From: Tetrapyrgos nigripes | Lineage: Eukaryota > Basidiomycota > Agaricomycetes > Agaricales > Campanellaceae | Direction: 5' to 3' | Length of the DNA: 64,000 nucleotides | Assembly (NCBI GenBank): GCA_013368315.1 | Contig: JAACJM010000130.1 | Coordinates: forward strand, 124,001-188,000 | Program-made: the position numbers and the translations under genes | Shown: positions 23,503 to 35,887 of the stretch, one piece after another | Position numbering within the stretch: position 1 is the first letter of the stretch | Layout of the letters: every line of letters starts with the position of its first letter | Notes under the pieces: model-generated | Seen by the model: only the letters and a program-made list of their open reading frames with translations | What the model was told of the DNA's origin: nothing | Databases searched by the model: none

Positions 23503-25433
23503 TTATAGAAGGTCGAGGTCAGTAGATGCTGGCTGACTCCAAGATGCTGGCTGACTCCTCCTGTCGGCGTATATTAGGTGTTGAGGGCGGCGGCGGTGGA
23601 GGAGCTGCAGCGAGGGACGAGTACGGTTGGTTTGAGCACTGGGATGGTTATCAACTTCAGGTCCCAGAACAAGACGAAGAGAAGGATAAAACTGTGATAA
23701 TGATACGGGACAATAGAGGGAAAATATATATGTATGAAGGAGCTTAGGGAAGGCGAAGAGCCAGTCGGACGACATAAAATCGCCAGAGTCCAGGGCAAAA
23801 GAAAAGAGAAGAAAAAAAGAGACACAAAACAAATTGAAACGGAGACTTGGGCCTGGTACTTGAGATACCACTCACCTCCAACCCGTAATGTCATCCATAG
23901 CCTAGTCTCTCCACCCCGTAGACCATCTTTCCGTCGTCGTCGTACAACGGTATCTCCTACCACGAGAGCTTCTGTTTTTGGGTAGCTGCGGGGCAGTATA
24001 ACGTCGGTCAGTGCCAGGGTTGAAGATAATGTCGGGACACACAGTGGAGCAAACGTGTTTGGTATGGCTGGCCGCAAGTCCCGACGTGGACAGTATAAAA
24101 GACAGGAAAAGGCTGGGTAAACTGCAGCGAGGTTTTGAGGTCCTTACGGAAAGGAGGGATGAGCTGGAGAATCTTCGAGGCTAGGAAGCCATCTGGTAGT
24201 CGTTCGGTGCCGGCTTTTGCGGGTCAGGGTGAAGGCACGTTCGCAATATTACATGGACCAATCAGCAGTCCTAGGCTATGACGGTAAGTAATTTAAGAAC
24301 ATCTAAAGCAGAGAGAAAGGGACATACTGATTATTATGAATAGAAAATACTGAGGTCGTGTGCTTGAAGATGGGGGACTTGAGAAGCGCAGTCTTTCCGA
24401 GTTCGTAGAAATTGACTAGATAGATTGGCGCTCTTCCAGGCCATTAGCCTCTTGAGAAGGGATATTGAATACAGATTCGTAGTTGTAGTTGGGACGCATC
24501 AGTGCGGGAGGAGAACTGTTGTAAGGTCCTAATGAGATGGTTGTTGACGAAAAAGCTTGACGATTAGTCAGCAATCTGTCCTTTCCTCCGAGTCCCAACT
24601 TCTGTCATCAGGCCGTCGCCATCAATCAGTTGTCCTCTTGTCTCTGTTTTAGTACGTGGTCAGACCCATCCAGGACGTCCTCATCCGAGTCACTGTATAA
24701 CTCACAGTACAGCTGCAGCTATTGGAAGCCTCATGGATCATTTTTTACGATTCCGCAGAAGTTGTTAGTTGTTAGTACACCTGTGAAACCGAACGCTGTT
24801 AGATCTCTGAGTCAAGAAAATCAACTTGCTTTACCCCGCGAATCCAAACTTCTTATTTCATGCTATCTGCGACGATCATTACTTACGGTCCTTATCAAGG
24901 TATTCTAAGGCTCTCTGTCTCTGAATCTCAGTTCATCAAGCACCTGTCCACAGTAACAGCTTTTGACCGCTCTTCGTCAGGACCAGCACGATTCCGCAAC
25001 TGTCACAACCATGACAGATGCCAAAGAATTGGGCCAAGATTAGACTCAGAGGCCTACTTACATCGCTTTATTGAAGATGTATCACGACACTGAAGCTGTA
25101 ACTTGAAGGTACGATGATGGTTGCGTACTTGATACGAGTTGTGGTTAACTGAGAGAGAGAAAATATCATATCAGAAAAGTCACTGATTATTCTGATCAGA
25201 ATTGGACATGAATAGCTAGGTCTAGCTTACCGATAGAGTGTGCTAGCGCAAATAGTAAGTAATACTACACCAGTCGATTTTACGGGTACAGGTCTGGCAT
25301 TAACTGGAAGGTAGATGGTTGGCAAAGCTGGATTCAACAAAATATGCTTCGTACTCGCAGAGCCTGACGTAGCGATCGACGAATAGGGTCGGTGATATGC
25401 ATGCTTGCTAGCATCACTACTTAACACTGGCAG
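23503..25433. other. region without a resolved gene
   Basis: Several overlapping open frames but no recognisable protein. The minus strand at 23,870-24,077 has a coding-like stretch (DGLRGGETRLWMTLRVGGEW) and may hold an exon of an unidentified gene. The upstream exons and promoter of the membrane protein gene at 25434 may also lie here. Confidence 0.35.
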
Positions 25434-27253
25434 ATGCTATCACTGTCCGTAACCTCCGCCGCTGGTTTCATGTTCATCACTTTGCCGGCTCCGTCCAACA
25501 GTATCTACATAAGATTCTTGAAGATGACAACCTCACAGCTACAACTTTGTCGCTCCTTCTCTACCACATTCATTTCCTTATGAAAAAGTAAGTAGACTTC
25601 GAGTTATTTCTCCGGGCTTCATTGGGTAATGATATATCTATGATCTGGATGGCTTTCTAAAATCCTCAGCGTTTTCAATTCTCGATGGCGTAGGGCCGAC
25701 ATTGAGTCCACAGGTCCACTCACAGGAAATTTTGGTATGAATGGGAACGAGGGCGGGAATGGACTCGGGGCCACAAACGGGGCCGGGATCGGGGCCGGGC
25801 ACGGGAACCAAATTATAACCATAGGCCTAGGAGGAACCTCAGAAAATACAGCAACGACTACGGGAGGTGGACAAGCTGACCCATCAACGTTGAAGAAGTC
25901 TCCTTCGCCGACGAGCAATACAGTAAATACCGGTGTCGGTGCATCCGCTGCTTCAACGGTAGACGCTGCAACAACAAATACAGGTAGTAGCTTTACCGCT
26001 GCTCCTCCTCCTTCGGAAACGTCTGGTTCAGCAGCTATCCCCAACAAATCATCTTCTACACCACGGGCCACACCAGGTCGTTCAGGTGCCCAATCATCAC
26101 TAGAAATTTCGTCGTGAGTAAACGATCGAAATCTCTATGCCAACTGCTTCTTTCCTATTTACACCGTGACCATCTTCAACAGGGCTACCAGTACTTCTCC
26201 AAACTCTCAGACAAAGTACGTCACAACGTTATTCATACGAAATACAGTTTACGGTCCTGACATGGTGACAGTAACGTGGCCTCATCCTCCCCAAATTCAA
26301 TTCCATCCTCCACAATGAGTACTACCCCAATAAACCCCACTCCAAGTATCACATCCATCGGAGCTGCCACTGGAGATTCTTCCTCACCTAGACTACAAAT
26401 CATCCTGCCAGTGGTATTCAGTACTCTCCTCATATCCGTCATATTCCTTTTCATTCTTTTCCGACGACGACATCTTTTAAGGAGGCAGAATCGTCACGGC
26501 CATCGAAATTCAACGACGACAAGAAGTCCGATCGTCGCGAATAGACTCCAACGTTCCACCGTCCAGCCATATGATTTAAAGACGGAATATCCTCTTTTCG
26601 AATCAACAGGCGGCTCGGACTCTCCTGGACCTGTACTTTTTCCAGGAGAATCTAGCCAGGATTCCCTTGCCACCGCTCACGACAATCCAGTCAGTGATGG
26701 TACAGGAGGCAACCTATCTCGATTCGGTAACCTATTTACATGGCTACCTTGGTATGGTACACCAAATGACCACCAGGAGCGAACACAAGTGGAGCCGTAT
26801 GATCTAAAGTCAGATCTCACTACTATATCAGCTTCCAACAACGAACCCGATTCAGGAAGCTCTAATCCTAACTCCTTCGAGTCGGCTCCCAGCTTGAAGC
26901 GTCCTCTTAGTACGCATTCACATCCACATTCATCCCAAATCCCGGGTACTATATCTATACCCGTACACCCCCGAAGCCAGAGCCGATCTTCATCAGAATC
27001 CTCGATCATTTCAGTTACTAGTAACACTCCGAGTCAAATGGGAACACAAACGGGAACGACCCCCCGCCAAATTCGACTTCTAGAGGAAGCAGATGTAATG
27101 CAGAGTCAATTGGTAGCGTATCAGAGGGATGCTTTAGTTTCTGCTGAAGAAATGCGTCGTATGAGGGCTCATATCCAGATGTTGGAGATGCAGCTGAATT
27201 CGGATTGGGCTAGGGAGCTGACGGATGATCCGCCACCGATGTATCAGGCTTGA
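25434..27253 (+). CDS. single-pass membrane protein with Ser/Thr-rich ectodomain, 5' end unresolved
   Basis: Likely exons are 25434-25587 (uncertain), 25670-26113, 26183-26215 and 26272-27253; all junctions keep phase. The second exon is Gly-rich, then Ser/Thr/Ala-rich, like an O-glycosylated ectodomain. The last exon has one transmembrane segment (IILPVVFSTLLISVIFLFIL) followed at once by RRRHLLRR, which predicts a cytoplasmic C-terminal tail of about 260 residues. The tail has two copies of a VQPYDLK/VEPYDLK motif (near 26,565 and 26,790) and ends with a predicted coiled coil and a proline-rich PPPMYQA. This resembles fungal surface or wall-sensor-like proteins, but no ligand domain was recognised. 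The first exon is accepted only because its splice phase fits. Confidence 0.65.
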
Positions 27254-27795
27254 TCGGGGTGCAGTGCGAGTCTGTAGCCTGAAAAGCTCTTTTGCAGAGT
27301 AGCTATACTACAGTTCACAATCGTTACACGTTTTGCACTTACACACTCCTTCATATCGTCATTCTTTTGTTCTCTTGCCGTAACCTACGTGGATGCGTGT
27401 TTTTTTACTTCTTGGCTAGGAGAAAACATGCCTTCTCACCAAAGAGGGGCGATAAGAGATCAAATAAAGCTACAGATCTAGATCATTATTAAAAGAGATG
27501 ACAGGGATAACAGAGTACTATATAGTATCGTAGTACATAGAAGAGTCAAACTTGTAGAGTAGCAACTAGTCAAACAACGAGCGAAAGAGCCCAGTATGCA
27601 GCAATCGAAAGATATATTGTACAGTACATAGATACCCCCCTCCCCAACAAACCTCATTATGAGCGAAATCCAATGCAAGTTGATGATGAAAACGTCCACT
27701 AGCCTCCTACTGGCAACATGATTTCCACCTCTTGACTTCCAGCCGACGGATGCCCTTCAAAGAGACTAGGCCTTTCCAGCCGTCACCGAAGGACA
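27254..27795. other. intergenic between convergent genes
   Basis: 3' flanks of two convergent genes; no further frame supported. Confidence 0.5.
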
Positions 27796-30700
27796 TCATA
27801 AGAGATAAGCAGAAACGACATCAGGGTATAAACCAGCAGTAAGGTCCCCATATCCTTCATAATCATCACTCCAGTCCTCAACTTCCATCATCTGGCGGAA
27901 GCTACGACCACATGTAGCAAAGGGATCCCTATCTCTCTGGTCGCTTCCCTTTCCCTTTCCGGCCTTGGATCTTGGTATCTCCAGTCCCTTAGCCATTGCC
28001 GAATTGGAAGTAGATTCCGGACCAACACTGGCGTCGCACTTAGAATTGGACTTGGTATGACTCTGGGTAGGCGAAAGAGGAGTTCTGATACGTTTAGGTT
28101 TGACCAAACCTTTGGAACGTTTGGGAGGAGAGCGACGTAGGGAGACCGGAGGGGCAGAAAGAGGTTCGCCAGCGGCAGTAGATGCGGGAGTGGTCATGGT
28201 GGTGATTTTGCAGTTGGTGAGTGAAGGGCGAGGACGATCATCATCCTGTCCATGACGAGGTTGTACATGCAGACGTTGAGGAGCCCGAGGCGGTCTTGGA
28301 GGAGGGTCTATACGCAGAAGTATTCATGAGTACCTTGTTGTCGTGATATGGTGCAAAACAATGTAGAGGGAAAACATTATCGGGAGCAGAAAGAATGAAT
28401 GTATCGCACAACCCTTCCAACTCAAATACATCCATCAACCCAACGCAAAAACCTCACGACAACCGAAATCCAACCCAAGAAGACAAATACATCCACCAAC
28501 GGGTGTGGCAGAACTCGAAGGGGAATATGAATAGGTGAGAATAACGAGCACTCACCTTGAGCGGCGGCCTTCTTAACCTTCTCAACCTCTTCTTGGGGGT
28601 CCAGTTTCAGGGCAGTGTCGGATTGGGATTCAGACACCCTTCTCGTAGAGACCGCGAATGCATTGGGACGACATTGAAATGTACTCGCACGGATGGTCCC
28701 AGTCGTGCCGGGACCAGGCTGAGACACACTGGAGTCGGAGTCGGAGTCGTCGAGAAAAGACTTGCAGGGTATCGTTATGGCATCGGCATCGGCGAGACCA
28801 TCTCCTTCTTCTCCTCCAACCCACCCATCAGCCACGGAATCCGAAATGTCTCGGGTCCGGGACAACGACCTCGACCTCGACCTGACAAACTCTCCGCAAA
28901 CTCCTCCATCCATGATAGATTGGGAACGAGTCCTTCGAGGCCTGCCTCTACAAATGCTCTCAGCTTCAGGCTTGGTCTCAGCCGGAGTCGTGATCCGAGG
29001 AACAGAGGTAGCTGCGTCAGTCTTAATAGAAGCCTTGGCCTCAGAAGCGACCTCAGCCAACGCTGAAGCCGACTTAGAATTAGGATGGGGACTGGAAGAG
29101 AACGAAGACGAAGACTGGGAGACCGAGGCTGAGTCTAAGCCCGCGTCTGCATTGCAACCAGGAAAAAAGAAGTCGTTGACATCTGCAGGACCCATAGGGC
29201 GGGTTCTCCTCGTAGTCCTAGTCCTAGCAGTAGCACTAGCGTCGGCAGTAGTGATAGGAGTAGTGATGAAAGTGTCGTTTTTGGCGTTGGTAGAGGCGGT
29301 GACGGGAGCGGTAGCGCACTCTGAAGACTTGTCGCGGTAACGAGAACGAGGAGGGCGGGTAAGCATAGCTAGGGCCTCAACAGTGAATGGTGAGACGGAT
29401 GCGCGAATGGTTTGGTTCTTGTCTTCTTCGCCTCTATATTCTCCATCTCCATCTTCTCCTTCAATATCTTCATCTACAATTAAGAACCGAGTTCCCTCAT
29501 CTTCGTTCTTTTGCTTTGGCCTTTTGAAGCGAAGAGGCGACTCATTCACATCAACGTTCTCTTTGTCTTCGGACACGGTGCCGACGCCGGTGCCACTGGA
29601 ACCTCTTCGTCTTTTAGCAGCAGCAGCAGTATCATTAGCTCGTTTAAGAGCAGAACCCGTCCAGACGAGGCCATCGAGATCGAAGAACTCGAATTTGACG
29701 GTAGAGAAGGATGAGACGAGATTTCGGTATTGGGCCTGTAAGAAAGCGTAGAGAAATGGTCAGCATAAGAAAATCGTAACAGAGAAAAGAAAAAAAGAGG
29801 GTTGGGAGGGCAAGGGACAATGGGGAACGTATATGCGTGTGCGCATGCATAGGCGAGTCAGGACTCAGACCCAAGAAATGAAAAGCAAACCATGGTCAAA
29901 ACATGAAAAAAAAGGGATGGGGATTGAGCAATCGAGCAGAGCATGTCTGACGTCGAAAGCAGACAAAGAACAAACACACACCTCAGACATCCCAAACGCA
30001 TCGTTGTCGTCCTTCTCCTGCTCTTGTTGAAGGCGTAAGAGTCTTGCTGCGGCTATGGATGCACGAGAAACGGTTTGAGGCTTGGGGGTAGGAAGCACCT
30101 CGGCGAACAGGGATTCCGAGAGGGCAGCACTGATATCCTCAGCGTCACCATCCACGGTTTTGATTTTGGTGAGCGTTTCGTTTTGAGATTTAGTTGGGGG
30201 CGGGCTGGGTCTGGGTTTGGTACGTTTGTGAGCGGGTGTGGATGTGAGTGTCGGTACCAAACCTGCCGAAGGCGTAGACTTGTCTCCTGGTGACTCTCCT
30301 ACCACTGCTTTCCCGCATGTAGTGCGACCGGATCTGGGTTGTGAGAAGTACTCGTCGATGTTGGCGTTGGATTTAACGCGCTTGAGACTTGGGCAATGGG
30401 TGTCTGTAGACGACACGTTGGTAGAGGCGGTGCGAAGAGCAGGCAGGAGAAGAGGAGGGATGTCAGGCAGGGATTGTTGTGTCAATGGTTGTAACATATT
30501 GAGATAATGGAGTAACTTTTGGATATAGTCGACGGATGGGGGCTGTAGTGAATAGCAAGCAGCGTCAGTGAAGATGAAAATAAAGAGAGAAGAGGGACGG
30601 ACAGTGAGAATATAAAGGTTGCAGATGTTGCGGTCCAAACAGAGGCCTTTGTTTGTGCCGGTCCGTCCGTTTCTGGTGAGGACAATGGTCAGCCAAAATG

Positions 30701-30813
30701 AAAATCACGTAAAGGCTAGAAAAGTAGAACAATGACGGACAATGCGTCCAGAGAAGGAAATGCACAAAATTTGCTAGCACATACCTTATACCTGATGGAG
30801 AAGCCAGAGACAT
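27796..30813 (-). CDS. five-exon gene, low-complexity probably nuclear protein of unknown function
   Basis: Exons read on the minus strand are 30813-30785, 30672-30603, 30542-29982, 29735-28556 and 28307-27796. All junctions are GT-AG and in phase, giving one frame of 783 codons from ATG to TAA. The N-terminus is MSLASPSGIRNGRTGTNKGL, followed by a helix-rich segment (VDYIQKLLHYLNMLQPL). Most of the rest is Ser/Thr/Asp/Glu-rich with basic clusters (KRANDTAAAAKRRRGSS, GRPRRTRSQS, RSRSRSLSRTRD, SPPKRSKGLVKPKRIR) that look like nuclear localisation signals and phosphorylation sites. The C-terminus is acidic (MEVEDWSDDYEGYGDL). No catalytic domain was seen. Two introns are near 247 nt, longer than elsewhere in the window. 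Confidence 0.7.
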
Positions 30814-32054
30814 GCGCACACGCAGAAACCCTCACTGAACAGAATAGCGCAGTCGCTGTTAAGATGATATGTGAATCGTTTTGAAAACTGCAGGCACGAT
30901 TTGCTCACCACATCACTTCACATCACTAGGTCCAATATCTGGGGTACAGCGTATTTCTCTACGATGAGGCAAGCACGGTAGTTCCTGGCCAAACACAGTA
31001 TGGTCTCGCGTCGATACTTTTCCACAGTGCTGCCAAATCTTCAAATAATCAGAAAGACGGGTACTCCGAACGAAGAACGACTCAAAGACGCATTCCAAGC
31101 TGACCACTTGCCAGTGAAGACCTGCCGTAAAAAGCTCCTCCCTGGGTTCTCCAACGCTATCCAGGCTATCTGCTCATGGCACTTGACACCCGGGACGACT
31201 GTCCCAGATATGCTCATCGTCGCGACGTTGCAATACAGAGAATCAAAAGGGACGCGAAAAGGGCCACTTTGAGCGCTGAAAAATGTTTTTTTTTATGAGC
31301 CTGGAAGAGCGCTTTGCCGAGCAAAGATCTGGTACACTCACCCAAGGCGCGTCTCACATCTCAAGCATGCAACCCAAAAGGCCTTTATTACTACCCCGAT
31401 ACTGTCCAGCAATCCAAGCAGCCCTCTAGCATATGATCGTGTGTACTGCCAGCAATCGAGAAAGGACTTGGGGAGGTGACGTTGGTACAACGGTTAGTTG
31501 TCGACACCGTGGTCTATACGATAAGGTCCGTGCTTTGAGAGGGGCTTGAGCTAGTGAACTAGAACTTTTTGCTGTCTCCCAGCGTGTCGTGCACATTCAT
31601 TGGAAGGTGGAGGTCGAGATTGCGGTTCGCGATGAACCGGAAACCCGATTCGCGGACTCTACACGTGATGCGAGTGATCCTCAGCCGCTGCTCCCGACTT
31701 GCTTCCGACGTTCCCGATATACTGTATAGATGGTTTTAGAAAGTAAAGTGAAAGTTGCTTCTTGATTGTTTCTCGATCAACTTAAACCCTCAGTGATTGA
31801 AGTCGATGCCAATGTGCTACCTGGTAGATGTCAAATGAGTAAGTAGGCTTGTTTCTCAGTCAATTCTCAGTGATAATTATTGGCTGACCTTGTACTAAGA
31901 AAATACGTTGTTGTGCTCACTGCCGCGTATACCGAGATCTGAGGACCCGAAATAGAGCAGAAATTTCGCAAGGAACGCCTACATCTAGCTAGAAGTTGTC
32001 CTTCAAGCGAAAGCTGGCACGTATGCGCCAAAAAAATGGGACAAACCAACTCGG
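30814..32054. other. 5' flank and gene-poor sequence
   Basis: It holds a 90-codon open frame at 31000-31272 with no recognised motif. It ends with CTACT (32055-32059), the target duplication of the Gypsy element. Confidence 0.45.
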
Positions 32055-32501
32055 CTACTTGTAGAGCGGCTAGCCCTTGTACTACTCAAAGAGGCCCTAT
32101 GGTCAATATAACACTTCAACCTGTTAGGATTGATAGAGCTTGAGTAGATACAAAGACAAGTAAAGAACTCGGCTATGCAGTAGTTACTAAATACAGGGTT
32201 CCATGGGTCCTTGATACACCGAAATTTAGAAGAGGTCCGGAATTGAAGGAGACTGAGTTTTCGGACGAACAAAGTTGACAAGCACCACAATAAATATCTC
32301 TAGATGATTTTTGACTACTACTGCTAAGCATTTGGAAGGGACAATGTGTCCGATGAAGACAATCTATTAAGAAATCCTCTTATCGGCTGAATTTGAGTCC
32401 TTGGGACACTTGTCACATCAGCTGTGATTCCCATTTTAGGGCAGATCCGATTATCTCGCCTATTGCGATCCAAAGGCGGACTGACATCTTGACCACTACC
32501 A

Positions 32502-32942
32502 ATGTCCAAACGTACTGGCGGCAGTGTTCCCTCCACCCCTGAATGCAAACGTGTTTGCACCTCATCTTATTCTGCGAGTCCTGAATATCCATTTTATCCA
32601 GGTATGTTATAACTTATACGCAATTTACGGTTCTCTTCTTACATTGCCTTTACAGACACTCCTAGTCCAGTCCGTGAAACCCATGGTGATCAGTGCTACA
32701 GACACGCCATCACCCTCATCGAAGGGGCAGAGCTTCTGCACGATCTTCTATTCAGTGATTACAAAGAACGAATGATGGAAACCGCATGGACAATAAGAGG
32801 AGTGGACAGGCAGCTCTCTAGCATGCGGGATGCTCTCAACTTTGTAGAACTTGTGAGCCGGAAATTGGCTCTTAAAGATGAAGAGGACAAGGATACTGAA
32901 GACGAAGAGGACGAGGATACTAAGGAACTGACGACTGAATAG
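32502..32942 (+). CDS. passenger gene of the pogo element, unknown function
   Basis: Two exons, 32502-32601 and 32656-32942, are separated by a 54 nt intron (GTATGT...TTTACAG) and give an intact 128-residue protein. The N-terminus is Ser/Thr/Pro-rich (MSKRTGGSVPSTPECKR, then SPEYPFYPDTPSPVRE). The middle is helical (ITLIEGAELLHDLLFSDYKE, then VDRQLSSMRDALNFVELV), suggesting a helical hairpin or coiled coil. The tail is very acidic (DEEDKDTEDEEDEDTKEL). No known domain was recognised. It lies inside the transposon ends, convergent with the transposase, about 40 bp beyond the transposase stop. It has no stop or frameshift although the transposase has one. It could be a captured host gene or an accessory protein of the element. 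Confidence 0.6.
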
Positions 32943-32983
32943 AGCTAACCATTTGTAGTACTCAATACAAGGTGTTCTATTGA

Positions 32984-35353
32984 TTACTCATCGTCTGAGT
33001 GTCCATCACTGTCGTTGACGTCGCCGTTCACATCTGCTCCTTCATCACTATCATCACTATCCTCACTCCCTCCATCATTATTCTGCTGAGCCTGAGATGG
33101 TGCCACTTGATTAGAAGGAGGGCCAGTGGTCCGAGTCCGTGTCTTTGACTTGACGAAGTCAGATTTTTTGGGTTTTGGTGTAGCTCGAAGGAGGCCATCA
33201 TTCTTCGAGGTGGGCTTGGTAGGTTTCTTCCAACGTGGCCGTCGCTTTTCATATTTTGCATTGTCTTTTTCCACCATCCACTTCTTCACTTCCTTTTCAT
33301 AATCTTCCAGCCTCAAGGCATTCTTCGCAGCTCTCTTTTTTTCCTCTGTGTCCCACTTCTCCATCTCTTCCTTCCAAGCCATTTCTCCCTCCTTCCGTTC
33401 CTCTGCTTCCTTTTCCTCTGCTAACCTTGCATTCTCAGCATCCTCAACGAGGCGGAACATTTCATCATCTGTCAGCATCCTGGCACGGCCATCAGCTAGT
33501 AGACGTCGTGACTTTTTCCTTGTCTTGTTTTCATTGTGATCCTCCAACTGTCCCCACACCTTCTGCACCCACTGGTCCTGTAGGACAGACTGTGCTTGAA
33601 GCCCCGTCATGACACCTTTCTGCACAGCATTGGCATTTTCAAGTTCTCGAACAGCGGCCTGGAGCTGAGCTTCGTACTCTGTCCGTGGCCCTTGTGCCAG
33701 CAGTTGCTCGTAACGACGCTTGTTCAGGGATATGAATGTTGTGACCAAAGGAGGAGGGACTGAGGTGGAGTGTAGCAGCTGGGTGGATATGAGAAATTCG
33801 AAAGAGGGCGATAACGCAAGGCATGAAACAGTATGGGCTACTCAAACAGGTGTGGTAGGAAGAGGTTGTGTGTTTATGGGTGGAGTGGAAGGTGTGGCTG
33901 TAGAGTCACTACCTGAGGCCGATGCAGGTATGTTTTCATCTGATTGGTGTTTCTTTATTTCGCTGGCGATGAGACCTGAGACATGTTTCGCAGAGGCTGT
34001 GAGGCTGAGAGGCATAGTACGTCGACTGGAAGTTGTTGTCTCCAGACTAGCTGCCATCATGGAGGCCGTTATCTTGTCGGGATTGAAAGGTACGACGCCG
34101 GTTTCTCGAAATGCTGCCTTGATGTTGTCTGATGTAAACGTTTCAACATGTGGTTTTGCATAGACTGCGAAGAAGTTCAATTTTGTGACCTTGTAACCCC
34201 GTCGTTCATAGTCATCTCGGGCAGAGCTCCAAGCTTTCTTCAGTGGGCTGAAGAGAACTACATCGAGGCCTTGATAAACGTGGGTAGAGTGTGAGGGGTA
34301 ACAGAGAACATGGATATTATTTTCTCGGGCATACTTGAGGAAGCCATGGGTGTAATGTGACGCATGTCCATCAACCAGAAGCAGACGAGCACGACCTGCT
34401 GCCTTGCCCTTGGTCTGTTTGTCAAAGTCTTCCAGCCATGCAACTCCGATCTCTCCTTCAATGTATCCCTTCTTCGAGTATGAGAGCCTGTGCAAGTGGT
34501 GAGTTCTAATTTGGTGCACTTGACAGTGCTGACATTACCTTGCATCAATTGGATTATTTTGCAGCCATTTCGTCTGGTAGCCTTGTCCCTTGAAGATGAT
34601 TGCTGGAGCAAGACAAGTACCATCGGCACAAATTGTAGGGAGCATGGTGATGTTTTCTCGGTCACCACTGCGTTGCTGGTGTACTATAGATGCCCCTTTC
34701 CTGCCTATAACGTATTCCTTGCTTCCTATCCCTGTCTGTAGCCCACTCTCATCAGCACCATACACCAACTCATCTGGTATATTGTACTTCTCGTGACATC
34801 CTTTCAATAGATTAAAATATTCCTCCTTTGTGACCGGATTAACAGCACGACTGTGTTTGTCATTGAGAGGTCGAGACCAATATCTCCCCAGCTCGTCATG
34901 GTGCTTGTTGATAAAGCGTGTGGCCCAGTCCTTCCCAAGACCCTTCTCCAGTGCTAGAGACCCCATCCTGCACTTGAGTATATGCTCAGCATGCTGCTTG
35001 ATCCTACAAGGACTGAGGGGAAACCCATGGTCTCCACACTCGACAGCAAAATTAACAATCTTTTGTTGTTCTTCGGGTGTAAGGTGGTGTTTTGTTGCAT
35101 TGAATTCCGTAATAGTTTGGCCTCCTTTCACATGTCGTGCAAGAGTAGTCGAGCTTAATGCAATGCGATGTCCTGTCCTCTTGAAGTGGTCATCGGAGAT
35201 GGCTCGGCAGACTTCTCGAAGACCTAGCTTCTTCTCTCCTCTGGGCTTTCCCAACTCATCCAGGTATCTCTGCACTGCCTTCTTTTTCAGCTCCGAGAGT
35301 TCATATGATGCGATGTTCTTCTTGACGGCCTGGGACTTGGCACGGCCTACCAT
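32984..35353 (-). pseudogene. pogo transposase (CENP-B-like HTH plus DDE), one stop
   Basis: Exon 1 is 35353-34539 and exon 2 is 34487-32984, with a 51 nt intron. I chose the ATG at 35353 because the helix-turn-helix follows it; two ATGs lie further upstream in frame. The N-terminus has a psq/CENP-B-like HTH (LKKKAVQRYLDELGKP, LREVCRAISDDHFKRTG). The DDE_1 catalytic core shows ADESGLQTG, LLLVDGHASHYT and HVYQGLDVV, with FRETGVVPFNPDKI after it. A TGA at 33842-33844 splits off the last 285 or so codons, which remain open in the same frame and contain a charged coiled coil (EKEAEERKEGEMAWKEEME) and an acidic tail. The catalytic domain lies entirely before the stop. A CGA-to-TGA change would account for it. 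Confidence 0.88.
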
Positions 35354-35887
35354 GTCGAGGATTGGGAAGGAAAATTTTTCATGTTTATCCTGCCGGTTGC
35401 GTGTCGCGACTCGCGATTTTGTTTTTGCAACTCTTGAGCACAGCATTTCCATTCTGGGGTTGTCTCTCCTTTAGGAAAGCGTGATGTGACACCTTTCCCG
35501 AGCATGATGTACTTCGAGTCCCTTTCGTCTATCCCTCCTCTTTCCGGAGCTCTGTTTTGCTACAGTATGTATTCCTTACATGGTGTTCTACTTGTGTTGA
35601 AAAAATAGAAAGGTCAGATTGCATCTTTCGTTTGTTATTTAGCTATTTTGTACAATCTTAGCTTGATCCTCATAGTTCTAGTATAGTAGATAGGTAAAAT
35701 ACCTTCGGACTTCTCATAGAAAGGTAAATAGATTGCTAATCTAGCTCATTGTCAAATGTCCGAGAGGAATACCTGAGAGGGACACCCCTTCCGAGTCAAA
35801 TGTACCAAGGAGTGCGGTGTCCCACGGACCCATGGAACCCTGTATGTACTTGATTATGTGATAGAAAGGTATACTGTCTACACTCTC

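Larger units (their letters stand above)
32194..35842 (-). mobile_element. pogo-type (Tc1/mariner superfamily) DNA transposon
   Basis: The 3,649 bp element has inverted ends CAGGGTTCCATGGGTCC and a TA duplication (32192-32193, 35843-35844). The paired Gypsy LTR at 47,231-47,236 shows the empty site with a single TA, which proves the borders. It carries a minus-strand CENP-B-like DDE transposase of the basidiomycete pogo type with one in-frame stop, and a convergent plus-strand two-exon gene at 32502-32942. Confidence 0.93.
32060..35882 (-). repeat. Gypsy 3' LTR, split by a pogo element
   Basis: 32060-32193 and 35843-35882 join to 172 bp matching 47100-47271; only the TA duplication of the pogo element is extra. 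On the minus strand the LTR starts TGTAGACAGTATACC and ends GCTCTACA. Confidence 0.9.

Noticed and set aside
28557..29340. Plus-strand frames of 169 and 192 codons
   Set aside because: They are antisense shadows of the fourth exon of the minus-strand gene, whose splice phases all agree.
30482..30819. Possible shugoshin-like N-terminus of the gene at 27796-30813
   Set aside because: The in-phase splice model gives a different sequence after the first residues, with no shugoshin coiled coil or C-terminal motif.
33235..33612. Plus-strand frame over the pogo transposase C-terminus
   Set aside because: Antisense shadow of the charged coiled coil; the minus strand has family motifs in the same frame.
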